This document shows positions 11,042-22,740 of a stretch of DNA of 64,000 bases, in pieces. Position 1 is the stretch's first letter. Every line of letters starts with the position of its first letter. The position numbers and the translations under genes are program-made. The notes beneath the pieces were generated by a model that worked only from the letters and a program-made list of their open reading frames with translations, had not been told where the DNA came from and did not search any database. This DNA is from Liolophura sinensis (taxonomy: Eukaryota; Mollusca; Polyplacophora; Chitonida; Chitonidae), in contig NC_088303.1 in the NCBI RefSeq assembly GCF_032854445.1, positions 21,461,501 to 21,525,500 of the forward strand, in the 5' to 3' direction.

Positions 11042-13389
11042 CTAGACACGTGACAAACAATCAGCAATCACATTATCTTTCCCTTTTATGTGTCTAATCT
11101 CTAGATTAAATTCTTGCAAAAGCGAACTCCACCGTAACAATCTTCGGTTTTTACCTTTTAGTTTGTGCAAGAAGGTTAAGGGATTGTGGTCTGTATACAC
11201 AACAATGGGGTAACTTGACGAAGTCATATATACTTCAAAATGCTGTAATGCTAGAATCAAGGACAGACACTCCTTTTCTATTGTCGAATAATTTCTCTGG
11301 CACTTGTCAAATTTGCGAGAAAAAAAACATACAGGGTGATCAACGTGATCTGTTTCATTTTCTTGTAACAAAACTGCCCCAGCAGATATCTCACTAGCAT
11401 CAACAGCTAGCTTAAATGGTAAATTAAAATCAGGTGCTACAAGTATGGGGCCGCTGCTTAGCATGGCCTTTAATCTATCAAAAGATCTTGACACTCAATG
11501 GACCACAAGAATTTATCACCTTTCTTTAACAGCTGAGTTAATGGCTCACTAACAAATGAAAAGTTCCTACAGAACTTTCGATAATAACCTGCCATGCCCA
11601 AGAAACGCTTTAACTCTCTCTTACAACTTGGCACTGGAAAACAAGAGATAGCAACTCCACAAGGATGTACAACATTGAGATCAGTGCTATCTCTGTCTAC
11701 ATATGGCTTTAACATGTTAATGTGACAAAGTTGTCTAGATTTGCGCCGATCAGGAGTGAAAATAATATAATTAAGATCACTTAGCCTCTTGTCTACTACA
11801 TAAGGTCCAAAATAACGAGCTTCAAGTGGCTTACCACTAACTGGAAGTAAGGCCAGTACTTTCTGACCAACTTCAAATCTGCGTCTTACTGTCTCTTTGT
11901 CATATTTAGTTTTCATACTCTTCTGAGAAGCTGTAAGATTCTCTCTGGCTAACTCACATACTCTGTTGAGCTTAGTACGAAAATTTGACACATACTGTAA
12001 TAGGTTAACATTGTCACTATCACCAGACACAAACTTTTCCTTGAACAACTGTAGTGGACCACGCACAGTATGGCCAAACACAAGCTCAAATGGACTAAAT
12101 CCAAGTGACTCTTGTACAGACTCTCTTACAGCAAACATTAGCAAAGGTACACCCTCGTCCCAATCTTTCCCTGTCTCAAAGCAGTAAGTTCTTATCATAC
12201 TTTTCAGTGTCTGATGGAATCTCTCTAGTGCTCCTTGACTTTGTGGGTGATAAGCTGAGGATTTATACTGGCTAATACCTAGCTCATGCATAACTTGTTG
12301 GAACACACCAGACATGAAATTTGAACCCTGGTCTGACTGTACTGACTTAGGCAGACCAAACATGGTGAAGAACTTAACTAAAGCCTTAATTACAGTCTTG
12401 GCAGTAATATTCCTTAGTGGAATTGCCTCTGGGAAACGAGTTGAAGTACACATTATGGTTAACATATACTGATTTCCAGACTTTGTCTTAGGTAGCGGAC
12501 CAACACAATCTATTAAGATTCTACTGAATGGCTCACCAATTGCAGGAATAGGCCTCAAGGCTGCCTTGGGGATTGTCTGGTTAGGTTTCCCCACTAACTG
12601 ACATGCATGACAAGACCTGCAAAATTCAGTAACATCTTTCCTTATTCCTGGCCAATAAAAATGACTGAGAATCTTATGATAGGTCTTATTAACACCTAAA
12701 TGACCTGCTAACGGCGTTTCATGCGCTATAGTCAGTATGTCTTTACGATAAGACTTGGGCACAACTACCTGATGCTTAACTGCCCATTCATCCTCCAACG
12801 AAACATCGGGAGGCCTCCACTGCCGCATCAATATGCCAGACTTGACATAGTAGTAGCATGGGTCAGGTAAAGATTCACCATCTTCAGCTGCATCATTAAA
12901 CAAGCAAGAAATACTTGGATCACTGTGTTGTTCAGCAATCAACTCAGTAATACAAAATGGCTGATCACCACTAACAAAATTAGTATCTACTTCCTGCTGG
13001 CTGTCTAATTTGGAAGAATCTCCATCCAACATGTTGTTGAGAAAAGTCTCGCTCAAATCAACAGTACTACCCTGGTCTGTACTGACTTTTCTAGACATAG
13101 CTCTTGTCACAACACAGGACGGATATAAACCCGCTATCTCGCTTTCAACTGGCTCTGTGACTGAATTCAGAGAAGGCTTATCAACCATTAAGGAATCAAC
13201 AGTAACTTTATCATGCGCTAAGTCATTTCCCAACAACAAATGAATACCCTCAAAAGGTAATGAAGGCTTAATGCCTACCCTGACAGGTCCAGATATCAAA
13301 TCTGATGACAAATAAATATCATGAAGGGGAACCCTGACAAAGTCACTAGACTCTACTAAGGGCACTAGACTAGACTCTAATAAGGGCAC
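11042..13389 (-). pseudogene. pol: pol of Gmr1-type element: protease end, integrase, RT thumb, RNase H
   Basis: The first open frame (13389-11470, 639 residues) has the protease C-terminal LLLGNDLA (51-58). Integrase follows: a zinc-binding region (H223/H230, C260/C263), the DDE triad D294, D353, E389 with 35 residues between the last two, and a GPY motif (about 528). It then jumps to the RT connection/thumb (FLGMAGYYRKF, 596-606). The RT fingers and palm, including the YxDD catalytic loop, are absent, with the junction near 11640-11680. A one-base frameshift near 11485-11492 separates this from an RNase H frame (11494-11042) that keeps the D, E, D, D positions (LAVDAS, EKEC, YTDHN, DNVIADCLS). 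No integrase residue is visibly lost. Confidence 0.9.
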
Positions 13390-14913
13390 GAACCCCAGAG
13401 TATGACTCTTCAGAAAAGGGCAGAGTATTCATCAACAACAGAGACTGAGATGCCCCAGTATCCCTTAATATCTTTATAGGGGTAGCACCAGACATGTCGC
13501 TTCTAAGCGACACTGAACCAGAATTTATAAACGGAGCGAAGCTATCCATAGAGCATTTGGGAATCTTATCAAATCCCGCATCAGCTAACTCAGATCTGCT
13601 TTTAACTGCTGATGTAACTTCCCGCAATGTTTTGTGCATTGCAACACAAAGACCTGTGGGCTTAGACTCATTCTGAGCTTCCCGTATCCTTTTCAACTTG
13701 TAACATTCACTCATCACGTGACCTACCCGCTTGCAAAAATTACAAGTGACCCTATTTCGAGGACTACCATTCCAATCTGAACTACGTGAACCATGAGCTG
13801 TAGAACCATTGGAGCCTGGTGTAGAACTCTTCTGTATAGAGCTACCTCTGCCTGTTGCATGTGACTGGGTATTTCTACGTATAAATGCATTAAATGGCTT
13901 ACCCGTGTATGTAACCTTATGTGTCAAGGAATAATCATCAGCTAAACTAGCCGCCTCTTCAAGTGTACTCGCCTTCTGCTCATCAATGAACACCTTTACA
14001 TCATTATGAATACAACGCTTGAACTCTTCTACCAGCACAAGCTGACGCAAACTTTCAAAATCCCTGCCTATTTTCTTGGCTATACACCAGCGATCAAACA
14101 ACTGCTCCTTAGCTCGACCAAACTCAACGTATGTCTGATCTCTACCTTTTTCACAGTTACGAAATTTCTGGCGGTAAGCTTCAGGCACCAATTCATAACC
14201 CTTCAAAATTACCTCTTTCACATAGTCATAATTGGAAGCATTCTCTACACTTAACTGAGTGTAAATTTCCCTGGCCTTTCCAATTAGCACACTCTGTAAT
14301 AACATAGTCCAGAACTCTTTAGGCCACTTCAAGCTATTTGCAATTTTCTCAAAATGCAGAAAATACTTATCCACCTCTTTTTCCTGAAAGGATGGAACTA
14401 ACCGAATGTATTTGGTCACATCAAATCCTGAACCCTGTCTACCGGAAGGACCCAGTTTCTCATCTCTCTCTACCTCTAACTTTTTCATTTGGAACTCCAA
14501 TTCTCTTTCCCTCTCTCTTTCCTCTCTCTGTACTTCCCTCTCCTCTCTCTGCACTTCCCTCTCTCTTTCCTCTCTCTCCCTCTGCATTTTCAACTTTTCT
14601 AACTCTATCTCACGTTCCCTCTCTTTCTCTCTTTCCTCTTTCTCCAATCTCAACTTTTCTAACTCTAACTGCTTAAACTTAAGCTAGGCATCAGACTGAC
14701 CCTCGAACTCATAATCAGATAATGCAGAACTATCAAACTTCCCTATCTCCACTAAATGTTTCCACAAAGTATGCTGCATATCTCTTTTCCTCCATGAAGA
14801 CTTTATGGACAACCTAAAAATGTCCCTAACTTAACCAAGTCTTCCTTCTTTAAACTCTCAAAAACATCCTGATCGGGCGCATTAACAAACTGTTTAGGAT
14901 CAAAATCTCCCAT
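13370..14913 (-). pseudogene. gag: gag-protease of Gmr1-type element (broken)
   Basis: The gag start is most likely the ATG at 14911-14913, which opens a frame reading MGDFDPK. This frame is lost by a shift near 14815, and the resumed frame meets an in-frame TAG at 14684-14686. From 14683 to 13370 the frame is open. It holds a Glu/Arg-rich coiled coil (first 65 residues), a SCAN-like capsid segment (about residues 150-245 of the open part), a zinc knuckle CNFCKRVGHVMSEC (CX2CX4HX4C) and the aspartic protease motif DTGAS near the C-terminus. SCAN domains of vertebrate zinc-finger proteins are known to derive from Gmr1-like gag, which supports the family call. The frame ends in TAG shortly after DTGAS, and pol continues in the +1 frame. 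Confidence 0.88.
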
Positions 14914-15019
14914 TGTAAATATTTAGCCACTGAATCATTCACTGTTAAAATTAAGCAATCGCTTCTCACATATGTTTAACTTCAAATATCCGGTGCAAAA
15001 CAAAAGGGAAACAATCAGT

Positions 15020-15040
15020 TCCCGGACAAGCCCCCCAATT
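15020..15040 (-). promoter_or_regulatory. Primer-binding site, tRNA-Pro-like
   Basis: A few bases inside the 5' LTR, the - strand reads TTGGGGGGCTTGTCCGGGAA. It starts with the TGG expected of complementarity to a tRNA CCA end and closely resembles the proline-tRNA primer site of gammaretroviruses, with small differences. Primer identity is an inference. Confidence 0.7.
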
Positions 15041-15042
15041 TC

Positions 15043-16021
15043 TGTTACGGTATTGAAAACAGCAGCAGAAAACAGACTCAGTGACCCAATATTACAATGT
15101 AAACAATGGCTTTATATATAAAATGAGACGTACAGTTTTACAAACAGTTCAACAACATACACATCAGTATTACCGGTCTTTACAAGTTTCCAGTTCACCT
15201 TTGCATCCCAATGAATGTATTCCAGGAAATCCAACGTAAAGACAATGGGATAAACACACAATTCACAAATTGTCCTAGACAGGTACTTCGCCAGGTTAGC
15301 GAACACGAACACAGTACACAGGTTACACAGAACTGGAACAGTCAAGCCTTTGAATGACGTCACACCCGCAGAGCACAACACAGGGTAAATACAGGCATGG
15401 AGGTATAATCCACTTCAGATCAGTCACAGCTCCCGCAGAAGCTCACAAACGAGCCGTTCAGAGACGTAGAGTAATGTCACCTTGTGGCAGAACGAACGTC
15501 CTTTGCAAAACTGAAAACTTAAGTTTAGAGTCCTTGACGACCTTGTTGGTCAGGTGAGGTCAGCGTGTTAAACAAACTACACAGTCAACACTGTATAATC
15601 ATAATAAAGATCCGAACACCAATAAACGGGACTTCCGCAGAAATTCACATAAACCAGACATCAGTGGTACACAAACGGTGCCGGCATAAAAATCTGTCCT
15701 CCCAAATGAAACTGGCATCACCAGCTCATATAAATATAATGGACTCGATACGAGAGCGTCACACACTCTCCTGGCTCCCAGTGGATGCAGCAAAATACCT
15801 CCCCTCTGCGCAGAAAACACGGCTTATATACGTGCCAGGTGGATTCAACTATTCTTAGACACAGAATTAACAGCCAATGAACAGCCAGTTAAATAAACAG
15901 AGCATTGAACAAGGTGCTTTCGGCCAGGTCCGCGCTGTACATATATAACAGGGCCTGTTATGCTTTCACAAAGGTCCGCAGACTAACAGTACATGAAAAC
16001 GTTAAATAGTCATACATAACA
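15043..16021 (-). repeat. 5' LTR of the Gmr1-type element
   Basis: 979 bases, the upstream LTR for - strand transcription, so the element's promoter should lie here. Same ends and length as its partner. The paired target duplication CAGC follows at 16022-16025. Confidence 0.95.
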
Positions 16022-16741
16022 CAGCTAATAACCGCTCCAGATTTCTATGGTTCCCCATAAAGGTTACACGAGCGCATTAATTTTGCTTACTCTTTATGTA
16101 GTTAATTTGTCAACCTCAAAAATATATAATCGCTACATTTTGCGTGGCACAATGCCATACCACCACATGCAGCTTACACTTTTCTCCACAACATATCAAA
16201 AATTCAACCTGGTAATCTATTCTTTAGCTGTGGTTGCTGGAAGTGAAGTCATACCATTTTGTTACCTCCAAGGAAGGGGTAGGAAGTAACACTGGTAAAA
16301 AAAAAGACCAAGACTAAGAACTAACATACCGGCCTGGAGGTGATGTCTTTTCTACTTTTCTGTCCAGATTTATCACATTTTGCTCTTTCCTGTGATGATA
16401 AATGTTCAGATGTTGGTTATTTGAAACGCTGCCTTGTAAACTTGAAACACATAGGTTTTTGTTAAGTTTATTAAAGCCCTGTCAGAAGTATTATGACATT
16501 AACGTGAATGATGAATATCGTTAACATGATGAAGCAACCTAAGTGTTGTCTGACGTGAGTGAAACGATATCATGGATGACAGTTACTCTTTTGTGGCATT
16601 AAGATACAAGATATTCCTCTAACATTATGACACATCAAATTTCGTATTTTCATGCTAAAAAGATGCAGCTCATAATTTTGCTTTTTTCGACTCCAACCAA
16701 GAATCTGGAATATCTCAAGTATAACTCCTGATAGGGCTCCA

Positions 16742-17257
16742 TTATATTTTTAGACCTGTTTTTTTTTTTAATTCTTTACAAGTCGGAAATATTCTTCTCA
16801 GAAGTACACTAAGGAGAATGATTCTGGAATTCATTTCTGATATCTTACTTTTTGTACCATTTTTGTACATTAAATGAAATGTTTTTCTCTGCAGCTTCTG
16901 TGTCTTGCTTGACGATATAACTTTTGATTTCATAAGATTGAAACCACAGAAGTTTAGATTTGACACCTTGATAAAGTTAACGGTCATAGTGATTACCCAG
17001 GCAGGAAGTAACGGCCTTACCACGGCTGTCCGTCTGGAGATGGAATTAGGAATACACTGTCGTTGTTCTTTAAAGTAAATAACAAGAGGGAAACACAGAT
17101 GGGCATGATATACTTCCCATTCCACAAGGGAAAACTCTATCTCAACACTGGCACCATGAGTCCACTTCGGGTGGGATGGATTACGGAACTGGCAGTCCGT
17201 GCCTCGTTCATCTGTTATATTTAGTGAGAAATAGGATATGTATCTCGAGCGTTTCAT
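16742..17257 (-). CDS. Open frame of 171 codons, unidentified and doubtful
   Basis: A continuous - strand frame begins MKRSRYISYFSLNITDERG and contains several Cys and a Lys/Arg-rich end. It overlaps module 1 of the internal duplication, whose other copies are not open in this frame. Block B keeps only its 3' part (44876 onward) before the SINE at 45024. It has no signal peptide I would trust and no known motif. Probably chance; included because it is the longest unexplained frame outside repeats. Confidence 0.15.
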   Translation of the reverse strand: MKRSRYISYFSLNITDERGTDCQFRNPSHPKWTHGASVEIEFSLVEWEVYHAHLCFPLVIYFKEQRQCIPNSISRRTAVVRPLLPAWVITMTVNFIKVSNLNFCGFNLMKSKVISSSKTQKLQRKTFHLMYKNGTKSKISEMNSRIILLSVLLRRIFPTCKELKKKTGLKI

Positions 17258-18483
17258 TGGAAGTTACCATGCACTCGGAGTGTTTAACTGATTGTGAAGT
17301 TTCAGAAGTACAGCGTTGCCATATTGTAATTATCTTGGGAATATGATCACCCCAACAAATACTCGTAGTTTAAGTACCGCACATAATGTTATTCTGACTC
17401 TAGGGAAGTGACGGATGACTTATCCAGTGACTAAAGGCAAATAACAGACGCTTTATCATCTAAGATTACTGTGATAATGCCAGGCAAACAGACTGTATCG
17501 ATTACACTTTTGTGGCCTATAGCCAAGGTGTGGATGGCCGTCCAACAGGCAACGATCAGTAAGTCATCTTAGACTATCATCTGACACGAAACTAGCAGAT
17601 TTTTATATCAACCTTGATGGACGTTCACCGGAGAGTTTCCTGCCTTGAAATAAAGACTGTATACGTTTTTGCTAATTTCGACATGCATACTGTAATAATA
17701 ACACCGAAGTTAATATGATTTCTTTGTTCAATGTAGGGTACCATTTTAGTGTAATGGTGTACTATGTCCTTAGTTTCTCTTGTTTGCTGTGTGGGAGCTT
17801 CTGCCTAGTTGTCCTCACAATAAACTATTTTTACTTTCCAGTTTCAGTCAAGTGCTATGAGTGTGACATTGTCAGAATTGGACGTTTCGCGCAGTTTTTG
17901 TTTTAGTCTCATTTACCGCTTGCTTTATGCAACGACATGCAGAATAGTTAGATAATATCTACGTATTGGGACACAACGACTTAATACCAGAGATCTTGAA
18001 ATCAACTTAGTCCTCTGTTAACAACGTAAAGGACATGTTCCGGATGATTTGACAAAGCAACTATTTTGATACTGAATTGTGTTTTTGACAGAGTGTCAGA
18101 CTTCTAGTTAATGTCAAATCAAACATTTCAAGTCAGAGCCTGTCAATCACACCATCAAATATAACCAAGCCCATACTGCAAAAAGAAACCAGACAGAAAT
18201 AGTCCATGTTAATTGTGCGCTTTAAAAACTCAATAACAATCTTTGAACGTGTTGGGGGAAAGAACAACATTCTCACGGTAGACTTCTTTAATATTCTGTC
18301 CACAAAAGTGCAATACAAAAAAAGCAGTAAAGAAGAGACAAAAACGGCGTAAACACCCACACAAGCTTATAAAAGAAAGTTTAGAACAAGAATTTCTATT
18401 GTACATGTTTGTTTTTATTTTATGTGACATTCGTGTAGTTTATGGTCACGTATTTAAATTAACACTATTCGCCTTCCACGACA

Positions 18484-18715
18484 GCCAATGATTTACGAGA
18501 CGGTATGGTTTTTAAATCTGAAATATTCGCAACTTCGATATCGATCTCTTTTTAAAACCAAATGATCGATTGGCTGAAATATTTGATATATCGACATTAA
18601 AGAGAGCTATATAAGTAAACCGTCTACGTTGCCAGTTTTAAGCCACGCGGTGTTTTAAGTGTTAGTGGTGCAAGAATGTATACCATTCGAGACAATACAG
18701 ATCGAGTTGTCTAAT
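18484..18715 (+). promoter_or_regulatory. Promoter-like CCAAT/TATA block, block A
   Basis: GCCAATGA at 18484 and TATATAAG at about 18609-18616 lie some 120 bases apart in a stretch nearly identical to block B. About 60 bases after the TATA box an ATG opens a 12-codon frame (MYTIRDNTDRVV). Both block copies keep it, including the stop. A transcript is plausible, but no long coding exon follows. Confidence 0.4.
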
Positions 18716-19019
18716 CTTTGCTGGACACATGTCAAACTAAATACAGGAAATATCCATCAGTGAAAAGAAAAAGACGAAAACACCAACAAGAGCTACTACA
18801 ACAAAAACATCGGGCCGTTCCACAGGCCTGCTCGTCAAAGTCAAGAACACAAGAAAGGATATATACAACATGTGCGTGAGACAAAATCAGTTCTCGCCAT
18901 AGGACAAAATACATGGTGACTAGCAAGAAAGTGGCATCAACACTGTCTACGAAACGTCCTTGGATCGTTCCTAATCTCTGTGTTCAATACGTTCGGGTGT
19001 TGTGTTGAGGCGAGAAGAA

Positions 19020-19186
19020 GTAAAGCTTTAATGGCAAGAAACGTGTTTGGCGAGTTATCGACATTGTTTGCTTGCCCACTAGTGGAGACATTCCAGGACA
19101 TGTTATGAAGCTTGAAGTTCCCTCCAGTTGTCTGGATCTCAACCCACCAAGGTTTGTTTTAGAGAAAATATTTAAATAGTAAAGCT
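19020..19186. other. 167-base block identical between A and B (A copy)
   Basis: Every base matches 46352-46518, while flanks on both sides differ at several percent. It is bounded by direct repeats GTAAAGCT. One + frame reads RVWRVIDIVCLPTSGDIP and runs to a TAG; the - strand is also open, so coding strand cannot be decided. No protein family was recognised. It could be a conserved exon, a regulatory element, or a conversion tract. Confidence 0.5.
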
Positions 19187-20261
19187 TCTGTGGTCAATAA
19201 TATTGCTATGCTAGAAACGAATAAAATACTCCGAGGAAACGCCTTTTATATCTTCGCAAAGGAAGCAGTGGAGAGAGACAAAGGGACTGAGAAATGTATG
19301 TTGTGTTTATCTAGAGACATTGTACTCCCCCACAGAGTCAGTAATACATCGGTAGTCAAATAAAAGAAGGCTATCACGGTGTCTGGTTATTCACGGTGTA
19401 TCCGTGTTCACTGGATCTCGTTGTTCTGTCGCTGCTGTTCTGTACATCAGATGAACTGTTTCCCTCTAGAACGTCAAACAGTACATCCAGTCAAAACAGA
19501 ATTCGATCCATCTCTAAAGATTAAAATCACAGAACTCAAGGTTTAAGAATACATTGATAAGGCAATAGTAATGGTCATGGCTACCCACCCAGGAAGTCTT
19601 TGTCCTCAGCGGTGCTGTAGCCTCGTTTTTCATATGTAACACTAGGAGTAAGGAATACAATGTCGATGTTCTTTGGAATAAATAACAGGATGGAAACCAC
19701 AGACGTTCCACAAGGGAAAAACTACCTCAACACTGGCAGCATGACTCCGGTTCTAGTGACAACTACGGCACGAGGATGGATTACGGAATTGTCCATCCGT
19801 GTCACGTCCTTTTGTTATATGTGGTGAGAAATACAATAGGCGTAACTATTGTCACACAAGGGAATCAAAGTGGTCTAACAAGGTATTGGGAATCGACGCT
19901 TTTAGTCATTGCAGTCAGAACGTGGATTAATCTTTAACCGTACAGAACCAATCCCATATACGTTGACGTTAATTTCTCAAGTAGTTGTCCAAGAAAACTT
20001 ACCAGAAGAGTTTATGATCACTTAAGGGTAGTTGATTTATATGGTCTGTCTCTGACCCTGTGTTCCACAGAGGGGCCTTTTGATTGCCTGTGGTTGTCGG
20101 TTTCAGGTCTAAGTTTGGGATTTGAGCTTGAAAGCATACTTCGTGTGTCAAGGAGGAAATTTGTCAGCTGGATGTTATAAAGATCAAAGGGTGTCAAGAC
20201 GACCAGAATAGTGTATTTAGGTCTATGTTGGCTACCTCTCATACGTGTGAAGATCTGCGAG

Positions 20262-20352
20262 CAAAATGTCAATGGTCGTGGATTTCTCCCGGGCTCTATC
20301 CGTTTTCTTCCCACCATAATGCTGGACGCTGTGAAATAGGTGAAATAAATAG
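20262..20352 (+). mobile_element. V-type SINE body fragment
   Basis: GTGGATTTCTCCCGGGCTC, CTTCCCACCATAATGCTGG, GTGAAATAAATAGATAG. Head and most of the tail are lost. Confidence 0.6.
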
Positions 20353-20544
20353 ATAGGTGCAGAGTGTATACGATTGGCTTTGAACGCCTGATGTTGACAC
20401 TTCGTCTAGTCTTCCGTACCATGAACTTTGGGGTTTCAGATTCTGCCAGTTGTTCATTGACACTGATAAGACAGATCTTTCCGAAATGGACTTTGATTGC
20501 TGGTTTCTCCTAGTCTTGTTCACGGGTTATTACCCGGAAATAGC

Positions 20545-22740
20545 AACAGTCGAAGATAAAATAAAAGGAAAACGATTTAAACAACATATAATACAATAAC
20601 ATACATATAGATAACAATTACGCATAGCGACAAAACGACTCAAAGCGGCTTTAATGCTGAATTTACTGAAAATGAAGTTCGTCCTGTGTTAACCATGTTT
20701 AACGTAGAATGGTTTTTAATTTAAAAACTATGGCTTTCACGGACAAGGTTAGTAATTTGATGTTAGATATCTTAGTAAATTGTCAAACTTGTCAACAAAG
20801 TCTAATTCAAAGCCCTCTAAAACTTCCAGTCAGAGCTCAGCAAAATGTAATATAGAATCTGGACGTAAACATGACTAGCAGTGTATAAAGTTCTGGAAAA
20901 GCAAAAATAGGCCAGACTCCTTTTGTGCTTAAAGAGGAGACGCTCCAGTATTTTCTAGTTTTATGTTGTGTGCTTGACTCAGGAATATTTGATTGTGTTT
21001 GGGACAATCTGCTTACCTAACAGAATAAAAATAAATGGATGCCATATAGGATTGCATTGCATAACATAAAGCAGTGCACCTTATAATTAAGGCCAAAAAT
21101 GAAACATACTTCAATTGACAGAGAAAAGAAAAAATCAGATACACACACGTACATTGAATAAAGACAGTTTAGTTTTGTTATTTCAATTTAAGTGATTTCA
21201 AAAATCTAGACATTGTGACAGGACGCAAGACTGTATTTGAGTCTTTATGACTTTCTTGAGTCAATAGAAAGATGAGTTGTGTACACGGATGTGATGCGTT
21301 GATATATGAAGAAGTAAATCTATAGTGTAGAATGAATGAATGAATGAATGATTATGGTTTAACGCCACATCGGCAATATTTCAGCGATATCGTGGCGAGA
21401 GCAAGGTCGTAGAGTGTAGAGAATTAAAGGTTATTTTCTAATTAGCAACTAATATTGATTTTTGCTTTTTTATATTTTTATTAATTTTTTAGACTAGTGC
21501 ATAAAAGGAAAATGTGATTTGTAGAGGGTTTTTGACGTTTTAGGGTCCAATTTTGGTTTAAATTTTATTAGTCCATATCAGAGGGAAATTATTTGTGTGA
21601 TATAGTTCCCCTAAATGACCTAAAGTTTCGCTCATTACTAATTTGCTCAATCTCAGTATTCTGGGAGTTTTAATGATCTTAGAGAAGTGCTTTAAGGCTG
21701 GTTTGGGAGGTAATATAATATTCTACTGGAAACACGTATGTGTCAGCAGTAATAAGGATATTTTATGGCATGTTTTTGCCTCTAAAACTACACTTTTGTT
21801 GGCCAAAAATTGGGATCATTTAGGGTTTATGGCTTACGGAAATAGTAAAAATCTACAGCCACGATAACTAAGTATTTGTAAAATAATAGAAATTGCTAAT
21901 CTAAAATATATCTTTCTGAATGTTCTGCAACTCATTTGTGTATTAATTGAAATATTTTATATCTGCACATCAAAAAGAACCATTTGAGTCAGTAGGAAGA
22001 TTGTCAGTTTTAAACGTAACAATGTTTCAACTAATGATTCGTGTTGCATCAGCGTATAATCAGTCTCGTACTATAGCCAGTATTATTTGTTTCCATGTAT
22101 TTGTCCTTGCCAGATACATCTCGGAAATCTTACACTAAATATAACGACAAAATATGGCCCATGTGCGATCAAAAGCAAATCCCACAAGCACAAGAGGATC
22201 ATCCTCAACTACTACAACAACAGTGTTCTCGTACAGACATGACCGTCGCAGCTAGAAACACAAGAAGGTGGCTGGGTTTTACATGACACAAACATGAATT
22301 TTATTTAGCTTCCAGAGAAATGAGTGGATTTACTTTCCCTCCCCTACATCACAAGATGTATTTGTTTATCACGATGAATGAGAATGAAATCCAAATATTC
22401 GTCGCCCTAAAGAAAAATCCTTTAGCTTGTATTAAGACCCATTCACTTGTTTTTATTACATTTTTTGAAATTTCAGCCAGGGATCATGGCTCGGAAGAGA
22501 AAATCAATATCTCCTCTATTATCAAATATAAATATAGTAACTGATTTACCTTAATTGTGTGTACATACCAAAAACATTTAAGATAATCTGGGTTTTGTAC
22601 TAGATCTGAATGGGTCGTCTTGGATATTCTTTTGTATTGTTCAAAGCAAAAACGGCCATGGCTTCATCACACTCCTAGCTTTCAATCTTGGAAATGAATC
22701 TCTCATGTCTTCTAATATGGAACATGTGGAAGATGTCGGG
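20545..22740. other. Block A-only 2.2 kb stretch
   Basis: Block B passes directly from GAAATAGCAACC (47300) to ATACCATCAA (47315), so this stretch was lost in B or gained in A. It holds a SINE tail (21329-21412) and the second copy of module 2 of the internal duplication. No complete gene is seen. Confidence 0.6.
21329..21412 (-). mobile_element. SINE tail fragment with GAAT repeats
   Basis: GAATGAATGAATGAATG followed by TTATGGTTTAACGCCACATCGGCAATATTTC is the reverse complement of a CACT-tail-type SINE 3' end. Only the tail is present, in sequence absent from block B. Confidence 0.6.

Larger units (their letters stand above)
9951..16021 (-). mobile_element. Gmr1-type Ty3/gypsy LTR retrotransposon, internally defective
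   Basis: A complete element of 6071 bases on the - strand. It has two 979-base LTRs (9951-10929 and 15043-16021) that begin TGTTA and end TAACA and differ at four positions by eye. A 4-base target duplication CAGC (9947-9950 and 16022-16025) flanks it; the empty site is present in block B near 44131. Domain order on the - strand is gag (SCAN-like, zinc knuckle), protease, integrase, then RT thumb and RNase H. Integrase ahead of RT is the hallmark of Gmr1-like Ty3/gypsy elements. The RT fingers and palm are missing, and gag and the RT-RNase H join carry frame breaks, so this copy cannot encode a working polyprotein. High LTR identity implies recent insertion. Confidence 0.95.
16960..22270. repeat. 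Older internal duplication inside block A
   Basis: Two modules recur in the same order. Module 1 is at about 16985-17240 and again at 19555-19835 (CCACAAGGGAAAA, CTCAACACTGGCA, GGATGGATTACGGAA). Module 2 is at about 18725-18860 and again at 22100-22265 (ACTAAATA, GAGCTACTACAACAA against CAACTACTACAACAA). Block B retains one copy of each (46905-47160 and 46050-46190). On the + strand module 1 encodes a recurring LNTG(S/T)M(S/T)P and GWITEL-like stretch, but frames are broken in two copies. Function unknown. Confidence 0.5.

Noticed and set aside
14338-14687. Ser/Leu-rich + strand frames
   Set aside because: Antisense of the Glu/Arg-rich coiled coil of gag; the low-complexity composition explains the open frames.
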